Below the pieces are notes generated by a model that made no database searches, was not told the origin of the DNA, and worked only from the letters and a program-made list of their open reading frames with translations. Both the position numbers and the translations under genes were made by a program. Below, piece by piece: positions 36,229-41,732 of a stretch of 41,732 nt of DNA; the first letter of the stretch is position 1; every line of letters starts with the position of its first letter. This DNA comes from an uncultured Alphaproteobacteria bacterium (lineage in GTDB: Bacteria > Pseudomonadota > Alphaproteobacteria > HIMB59 > GCA-002718135), in assembly GCA_902512325.1 (NCBI GenBank), contig CABXIT010000001.1, positions 72,207 to 113,938 of the forward strand, in the 5' to 3' direction.

Positions 36229-38967
36229 ATGAGTAATAGATTAATTTTAATAGACGGCTCTGCATACATTTTTAGAGCCTATTATGGTCTACCACCAATG
36301 AATAGATCGGATGGGACACCGATTAATGCAGTTTTTGGTTTTACAAATATGTTAGTAAAACTAATTGAAGACTATAGAGAAGATAAAATGATTGTTGTTT
36401 TTGATGCAGCAAGAGAAAATTTTAGAAACAAAATCTTTAAAGATTATAAAGCAAATAGAGGAGAAACTCCTGAAGATTTAATACCACAATTTGAGATAAT
36501 AAGAGAGTGTGTTGACGCTTTTAATATTCCTCAAATAGAAATAGAGGGTTTTGAAGCAGATGATATTATTGCAACATATTGTCAATTAGCTGAAAAACAA
36601 GATATTGAATCAATAATTGTTTCTTCAGATAAAGATTTAATGCAATTAGTTAATGAAGATACCACTATGCTTGACCCAATGAAGAATAAAAAAATTGGCA
36701 TAGATCAAGTAATTGAAAAATTTGGCCTCCCCCCAGAGAAAGTAATTCAAATACAAGCCTTAACAGGAGATAAAGTAGATAATATTCCAGGCGCTCCTGG
36801 TATTGGACCAAAAACAGCCTTACAGCTTATTGAAGAATTTGGTGATGTTCATTCTTTAATTAAAAATGCTATTAAAATCCCTCAAGAAAAAAGAAGAAAT
36901 ATTATACTAGATAATAAAGATGAAATTTTAGTCAGTCTTGAATTAGTTAAATTAAAAAAAGATATAAAGCTCCCTCTAAACATTGATAATATTCATAGTT
37001 ATTCTTCAATAGATAGAAATGAGAACTTATCAAAATTTTTATCTAATCAAGGTTTTAAGAGTATAGCTGAAAGATTAAAAAATAACTCATTTATCATTAA
37101 GGAAAATTTAAATGATAAATCTCAAGAAAAAAAAATTGAAAAAAAATACTATCTAATTAATGAATCAAAGGATTTAGATAATTTAATTAATCTTATAAAA
37201 AAAACAGGACTTTGTGCCATAGATACTGAAACAAATTCCCTTAATATCGAAGAAGCAATTTTGGTAGGCGTTTCCATAGCTGTCGATGAAAATTCCGCAT
37301 ATTACATACCCATTAACCATAAAAATCCAGAAGATAAAAAAAGATTAAAAGCACAAATTAAAGAAACTGAATTAATTAAAACACTTCAATCAATTTGTTA
37401 TGATAAATCTATTTTAAAAATCGGGCATAATATAAAATATGACCTTAGAATTTTAGATAAGTATAATCTTAAACTTAATTCAATAGCTGATACAATGCTG
37501 TTGTCCTATGCTATCGATAATGGGGTCACAAAACACAATATGGATGACTTGGCATATTTGCATTTAAATCATACAAATATTAAATTTAAAGAACTTGTTG
37601 GGTCTGGAAAAAAAGAAATAACATTTGATTATGTAGACATAAATCAAGCACTTGAATATGCTGCGGAAGATGCTCTTGTTACACTAAAACTTTATAATTT
37701 GTTAAATAATAGAACAAAAAATGAAAAAAGTAATTTTGTATATAATGAAATTGACTTACCATTAATTAATGTCTTATCTTCAATTGAAAAAAATGGAATT
37801 AAAGTAGACACTAAGTATCTTAATAAATTAAGCAAAGAATTTAAAAAAGAAAGTTCCATTTTAGAAAAAAAAATTTTTAAATTAGCAGGTAAAGATTTTA
37901 ATATAGGTTCACCAAAACAGTTAGGTGAAGTTTTATTTATTGACTTAAATATCAAAGGAGGGAAAAAAACTAAAACTGGCACTTTTTCAACTGATTCTTC
38001 TACTTTATCTAATTTATCAGATCAAGGTTATCAAATAGCAAATTTAATCTTAGAATGGAGAGAATTAACGAAACTAAAATCTACTTATACTGATGCTTTG
38101 CAAAACCAGGCAACAAAAGATAACTCAAGAGTTCACACCTCATATGGTATAGCTAATACTCTTACAGGTCGATTAAGTTCTAATGATCCAAATCTGCAAA
38201 ATATTCCCATACGCACAAATAATGGTAGAAAAATAAGAAAAGCCTTTGTTTGTGATACAAAAAAAACTTTAATGAGCTTTGATTATTCACAAATAGAATT
38301 AAGACTTGCTGCTGAAATTTCTGGTGATAATAATTTTATAGAAGCTTTTAATAACAATGAAGACATTCATAGTTCTACAGCCTCTCAAATATTTGGAACT
38401 AGTTCAAAAAAACTTGATTCAGAAATGAGAAGAAAAGCCAAAGCTATAAATTTTGGTATTTTGTATGGAATAAGCCCATACGGCTTAGCTAAACAATTAG
38501 ATGTCACTAACAGCGAAGCAAAAATATATATAGAAAACTATTTTAAAAAATATCCAAAAATCAAAAAGTATATGGATGATCAAATTGCATTTGCAAAAAC
38601 AAACTTTTATGTGGAAACAATATTTGGCAGAAGATGTAATATAAAAAATATAAATGATAAAAATTTTGCAGTGAGAGGCTTCTCAGAAAGACAAGCAATT
38701 AACGCTCCTATTCAAGGTACTGCTGCTGATATCATCAAATTAGCAATGATAGAATTAAATAAAATGATTATTAATGAAGAGTTAGAAGTTAAAATACTTC
38801 TTCAAGTACATGATGAATTAATTTTTGAAATTATTGAGTCAAAAAAAGATAGTTCAGTTGAGAAAATTAAATATGTAATGGAAAATACTCATTTAGAATT
38901 TAAAAATTTTCAAGTGCCACTTATAGTTGATTATGGTGTTGGAGATAATTGGGGAGACGCACATTAA
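36229..38967 (+). CDS. polA: DNA polymerase I
   Basis: PolA fills gaps and removes RNA primers. All three domains are present in 912 residues: the 5'-3' exonuclease (LILIDGSAYIFRAYYGL, GFEADDIIATY, SSDKDLMQLV, GDKVDNIPGAPGIGPKTA), an apparently active 3'-5' proofreading domain (AIDTETNSL, GHNIKYDLRIL, YAAEDALVTL carrying the metal acidic residues), and the polymerase (GRLSSNDPNLQNIP, FDYSQIELRLAAEISGD, RRKAKAINFGILYG, LQVHDELIFE). The TAA stop lies in a TTAA palindrome shared with the stop of the convergent glutaredoxin gene. Confidence 0.97.
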   Translation: MSNRLILIDGSAYIFRAYYGLPPMNRSDGTPINAVFGFTNMLVKLIEDYREDKMIVVFDAARENFRNKIFKDYKANRGETPEDLIPQFEIIRECVDAFNIPQIEIEGFEADDIIATYCQLAEKQDIESIIVSSDKDLMQLVNEDTTMLDPMKNKKIGIDQVIEKFGLPPEKVIQIQALTGDKVDNIPGAPGIGPKTALQLIEEFGDVHSLIKNAIKIPQEKRRNIILDNKDEILVSLELVKLKKDIKLPLNIDNIHSYSSIDRNENLSKFLSNQGFKSIAERLKNNSFIIKENLNDKSQEKKIEKKYYLINESKDLDNLINLIKKTGLCAIDTETNSLNIEEAILVGVSIAVDENSAYYIPINHKNPEDKKRLKAQIKETELIKTLQSICYDKSILKIGHNIKYDLRILDKYNLKLNSIADTMLLSYAIDNGVTKHNMDDLAYLHLNHTNIKFKELVGSGKKEITFDYVDINQALEYAAEDALVTLKLYNLLNNRTKNEKSNFVYNEIDLPLINVLSSIEKNGIKVDTKYLNKLSKEFKKESSILEKKIFKLAGKDFNIGSPKQLGEVLFIDLNIKGGKKTKTGTFSTDSSTLSNLSDQGYQIANLILEWRELTKLKSTYTDALQNQATKDNSRVHTSYGIANTLTGRLSSNDPNLQNIPIRTNNGRKIRKAFVCDTKKTLMSFDYSQIELRLAAEISGDNNFIEAFNNNEDIHSSTASQIFGTSSKKLDSEMRRKAKAINFGILYGISPYGLAKQLDVTNSEAKIYIENYFKKYPKIKKYMDDQIAFAKTNFYVETIFGRRCNIKNINDKNFAVRGFSERQAINAPIQGTAADIIKLAMIELNKMIINEELEVKILLQVHDELIFEIIESKKDSSVEKIKYVMENTHLEFKNFQVPLIVDYGVGDNWGDAH

Positions 38968-39203
38968 AAATTTTCATTAAATGAATTCATTGATAGCCAT
39001 TTTTCAAGCTCATGATACCCACCAATACTTTCACCATTTATTATTATTTGAGGAAAAGTCCTCGCATTAGGAAATTTTTTGAAAAAATCTTCTCTAGTGT
39101 AATCTTTATCTAGCATATGTATTTTAGGATTTTCTTTAGATAAACGCATCTTAGCTTTATCACAAAAAACACAGTTAGTTTTAGAATATATCTCTATTTC
39201 CAT
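38964..39203 (-). CDS. Glutaredoxin, probable electron donor to ribonucleotide reductase
   Basis: A 79-residue thioredoxin-fold protein. The redox motif is CVFC (Cys11-Cys14) in KTNCVFCDKAKMRL instead of the usual glutaredoxin CPYC, and resembles NrdH-type CVxC. The cis-Pro TFPQIIINGESIGGYHEL region is typical of GrxC. It starts immediately after the nrdB stop, so it is the third gene of nrdA-nrdB-grx and likely reduces the RNR. Its TAA overlaps the polA stop. Glutaredoxin 3 versus NrdH cannot be settled by eye. Confidence 0.88.
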   Translation of the reverse strand: MEIEIYSKTNCVFCDKAKMRLSKENPKIHMLDKDYTREDFFKKFPNARTFPQIIINGESIGGYHELEKWLSMNSFNENF

Positions 39204-40193
39204 TTAAAAAGCGTCATCAAAGCTAAGAGCCCTATCAGTTGGTCTTTGGTATTCAGATACTCTTTTTTCAAAGAAGTTTGTTACATTTTGAACATCTAAA
39301 GCTCTCATAAAATCAAATGGATTTTCAGTATTAAATACTCTATCAAATTCAAATAAGTCTGCAATTCTATCAGCAACAGCCTCAATATATTGACACATTA
39401 GGTCCTGATTCATACCTATCAAGTCTACTGGAAGTGCATCTTTAACAAATTCTTTTTCAAATGAAACAGCTTCTCTTACAATTTCTTCAAATTGCGATTG
39501 AGGAACATCATTTGGTATTAATAATAAGTCAGCAATATGTTCATCTGTGAGAGTATTATTATTATATTTATCTCTTAGAGTTTTAAACATTAATGCCGAA
39601 AAACTAAAATGCATACCTTCGTTTCTTGCTATCCAATCGTTTGATAGAGCTAAGCCAGGTAAAAGTCCCCTTTTTCTAAAATAATAAATTGCACAAAATG
39701 AACCTGCAAAAAATAAACCTTCAACAAGACCAAAACCAATAAGTCTAGTTAATAAATTTTGGTTTCCATTAAGCCACTTAGATACCCATTGAGCCTTATG
39801 ATTTATACAAGGTACATTTTGGATTGCATCAAAAAGAAGATCTTTTTCATTTTGATCTTTAACATAGGCCTCAATTTGTAAACCATACATTTCAGCATGA
39901 ATAGATTCGTTAAGCATTTGCATAGAAATAAAACATCTTGCTTCAGGAATTAATATTTCTTTATAAAATCTACTTGCTAGATTTTCATTAATCATTGCTT
40001 CCGAATTAGCAAAATAAGCTAATACATGTTTAATAAAGTGTTTCTCTCCATTATTTAAAGTTTCGAGGTCTCTTAAGTCATCGTGAAGTGAAACCTCTTC
40101 AGGCGTCCAAAATGCCTGAATGTGAAGTTTATATTTATCCCAAATATCCTGGTGTTTGATTGGAAAGATTGATTTGACTCCTTTTGATATCAT
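39204..40193 (-). CDS. nrdB: Ribonucleoside-diphosphate reductase beta subunit, class I
   Basis: NrdB houses the diiron-tyrosyl radical of class I RNR. The 329-residue ferritin-like protein has the metal-site residues: ESIHAEMY (Glu, His and radical Tyr in E-x2-H-x3-Y spacing as in E. coli), EGLFFAGSF and ARNEGMHFSF (Glu and His). The acidic C-terminus SFDDAF is the tail that binds the alpha subunit. A Shine-Dalgarno-like AAAGGAA (about 40202-40208) precedes the ATG. It lies 13 bases after nrdA and directly abuts the glutaredoxin. Confidence 0.95.
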   Translation of the reverse strand: MISKGVKSIFPIKHQDIWDKYKLHIQAFWTPEEVSLHDDLRDLETLNNGEKHFIKHVLAYFANSEAMINENLASRFYKEILIPEARCFISMQMLNESIHAEMYGLQIEAYVKDQNEKDLLFDAIQNVPCINHKAQWVSKWLNGNQNLLTRLIGFGLVEGLFFAGSFCAIYYFRKRGLLPGLALSNDWIARNEGMHFSFSALMFKTLRDKYNNNTLTDEHIADLLLIPNDVPQSQFEEIVREAVSFEKEFVKDALPVDLIGMNQDLMCQYIEAVADRIADLFEFDRVFNTENPFDFMRALDVQNVTNFFEKRVSEYQRPTDRALSFDDAF

Positions 40194-40206
40194 TATTTAT
40201 GTTCCT

Positions 40207-41732
40207 TTATGCACTGCATGTTAGGCATTCTTCAGGTTCGTTATTATTATTTATTTGTGATTTAATAAAATCTTCTTTAGCTATTTTTTCTGAAGATACG
40301 GTTACTTTTACTGCATCAACAGCCGATCTACTCCTTAAGTAATACATTCCTGTTTTTAGACCTTTTTTCCAAGCATACATGTGCATTGAATTAACTTTTC
40401 CAAAAGTTGGCGTTGATAACCATAAATTCATTGATTGTGTTTGATCAATGAATGGAGCTCTATCAGCAGCCATATCAATAACTGATTTTTGTGATGTTTC
40501 CCAAACAGTTTTATAGGTTTGCTTAAGATCCTCTGGAAAATTAGAAATGTTTTGGACTGATCCATTTTCTAATATAATTTTATCTCTCATTTCTTTATCC
40601 CATAGATTTCTTTTGGATAGTGCTTTTACAAGATGTCTGTTAACCAATAAAAACTCCCCAGATAAAGTTTGTCTTTTATATATGTTAGAAGTTTGAATTT
40701 GGAATGTCTCAGTATTGCCCAAAATTATCCCAGTAGATGCTGTTGGCATACATGCTGTTGTAAGTGAATTTCTGACTCCATCTTTTTTGATTTTTTCTCT
40801 TAATTCCCCCCAATCCCACATGTTAGAAGGCTTTGTGTTCCACATGTCAAATTGAAATTTGCCTTCAGATAATGGAGACCCTGTAAAAGTAGAATAAGCA
40901 CCTTTTTCTTTGGCAAGTTCATGAGAAGCTTCTAGTGCGCCAAAATAAATTGTTTCAAATATAAGTTTATTAATATTTTTAGCTTCATCACTGTCATAAG
41001 CAATTTCTAGTTCAAAAAATACATCAGCTAAACCTTGTATGCCTAGGCCAATCGGTCTATGCTTGCTATTTGAAGTTTCAGTTTTATTTGTTGGATAAAA
41101 ATTTATATCTATAACTTCGTCTAGGTTTTTTGTAGCTAACTTTGCAGTTTTATAAAGTGCTTTAAAGTCGTATTCCTTATTTTTATTGTTTTTTGCTTTC
41201 TTAATAAATTTAGGTAGTGCAATTGATGCTAGATTACATACAGATGTTTCTGATTTATCAGAATACTCAACTATTTCTGCACACAAATTTGAAGATTTAA
41301 TTACACCTATATTTTTTTGATTTGATTTATGATTTATGGAATCTTTATAAAGCATATATGGTTGGCCAGTTTCAATTTGTGCTTCGATAATTTTTGACAT
41401 TAATTCTCTTGCCTTAATTTTTTCTAAATTTGGTATTTCTCGTTCATATTTTTCATACAAACTTACGAACTCATCCCCATAGTTGTCAGACAGACCAGGA
41501 CATTCATGTTCACTCATTAGAGTCCAATCTCCATCTTCTTCAACTCTTTTCATAAATAAGTCTGGAATCCAAAGTGCATAAAATAGATCTCTTGCTCTAA
41601 ATTCTTCAGCCCCAGTATTTTTTCTTAGTTCTAAAAACTGCTCTATATCAGCATGCCAAGGTTCAAGATAAACAGCAAAAGAACCTTTTCTTTTACCACC
41701 TCCCTGATCTACTGATTTTGCTGTTTCATTAA
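40207..41732 (-). CDS. nrdA: Ribonucleoside-diphosphate reductase alpha subunit, class I (5' end outside window)
   Basis: The frame is open to the right edge, giving 507 codons; an internal ATG at 41553 is not the start, because the 59 codons before it (including SVDQGGGKRKGSFAVYLEPWH) are clearly NrdA. Visible active-site elements: SSNLCAEI (Asn, radical-site Cys and Glu), SVCNLASIALP (redox partner Cys), PTASTGIILGNTE, the Tyr-Tyr radical relay in GLKTGMYYLRSR, and the C-terminal shuttle pair ECLTCSA. It reduces ribonucleoside diphosphates, with NrdB as radical source and the adjacent glutaredoxin as likely reductant. The N-terminal part (ATP-cone, if any) is outside. Confidence 0.95.
   Translation of the reverse strand, partial: NETAKSVDQGGGKRKGSFAVYLEPWHADIEQFLELRKNTGAEEFRARDLFYALWIPDLFMKRVEEDGDWTLMSEHECPGLSDNYGDEFVSLYEKYEREIPNLEKIKARELMSKIIEAQIETGQPYMLYKDSINHKSNQKNIGVIKSSNLCAEIVEYSDKSETSVCNLASIALPKFIKKAKNNKNKEYDFKALYKTAKLATKNLDEVIDINFYPTNKTETSNSKHRPIGLGIQGLADVFFELEIAYDSDEAKNINKLIFETIYFGALEASHELAKEKGAYSTFTGSPLSEGKFQFDMWNTKPSNMWDWGELREKIKKDGVRNSLTTACMPTASTGIILGNTETFQIQTSNIYKRQTLSGEFLLVNRHLVKALSKRNLWDKEMRDKIILENGSVQNISNFPEDLKQTYKTVWETSQKSVIDMAADRAPFIDQTQSMNLWLSTPTFGKVNSMHMYAWKKGLKTGMYYLRSRSAVDAVKVTVSSEKIAKEDFIKSQINNNNEPEECLTCSA

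Noticed and set aside
41551-41553. ATG at 41553 as the start of nrdA
   Set aside because: The frame continues to the window edge with clearly NrdA-like sequence (GGGKRKGSFAVYLEPWH), so the gene is truncated by the window.

Overview
The window is a very AT-rich, extremely compact piece of bacterial chromosome that I read as coming from a streamlined, probably free-living marine-type alphaproteobacterium (SAR11/HIMB59-like in character; the exact clade is inference). The alphaproteobacterial reading rests on the order tsaB-rimI-miaB-phoH-ybeY-corC-lnt-trmB-nusA-infB-rbfA-truB-rpsO-pnp, the fabA-fabB-fabI operon, ubiE-coaBC-moeB-like beside mutM, and a RegB/RegA redox two-component pair. I find 40 protein genes, no RNA genes, no mobile elements, no CRISPR and no stretch of more than 300 bases without a gene. 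Summing the gaps gives only about 565 non-coding bases (about 1.4%), the longest being 163 bases in front of dnaA.

Layout. 1-658 (minus): 3'-truncated secreted polysaccharide deacetylase. 662-7381 (plus): tRNA modification, ribosome and envelope genes (tsaB, rimI, miaB, phoH, ybeY, corC, lnt, trmB). 7382-7468: a leader with the window's one strong GC-rich hairpin plus U-tract, directly before nusA. 7469-15665 (plus): nusA, infB, rbfA, truB, rpsO, pnp and a glycerophosphodiester phosphodiesterase. 15662-20842 (minus): ubiE, coaBC, a MoeB/ThiF-like E1 enzyme, fabA, fabB, fabI. 20846-31018 (plus): mutM, rpsT, dnaA, dnaN, recF, gyrB, regB, regA and a membrane-anchored GT2 glycosyltransferase. 31001-36170 (minus): a surface-glycan-like operon (O-antigen ligase/polymerase, GNAT acetyltransferase, GMC-like flavoprotein, DegT-type PLP enzyme, ABC ATPase). 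36229-38967 (plus): polA. 38964-41732 (minus): nrdA (5' end cut by the window edge), nrdB and a glutaredoxin.

How the genes work together: three housekeeping blocks (translation/RNA, lipid and cofactor synthesis, replication/DNA precursor supply) are joined with start-stop overlaps (ATGA, TTGA, TAATG) and, at every convergent junction, overlapping coding ends. Two of three divergent gene pairs have start codons only 3 bases apart, so their promoters must lie inside the opposite gene. Several genes that normally sit in these clusters in alphaproteobacteria are missing here (metK, rimP, ylxR, ubiB, dut, senC).

The most notable observations are: an intrinsic-terminator-like attenuator left immediately before nusA although rimP is gone; a glycosyltransferase whose conserved N-terminal strand lies upstream of any normal start codon (frameshift in a T run or non-AUG start); a MutM with two of four zinc-finger cysteines replaced and a MoeB-like enzyme with one of four zinc cysteines replaced; FabI with Phe where the conserved first active-site Tyr is expected; and a five-gene glycan operon with an orphan ABC ATPase and an unassigned flavoprotein. 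I see no clear-cut wholly new defence or mobile system; the glycan operon is the best candidate for uncharacterised biology.
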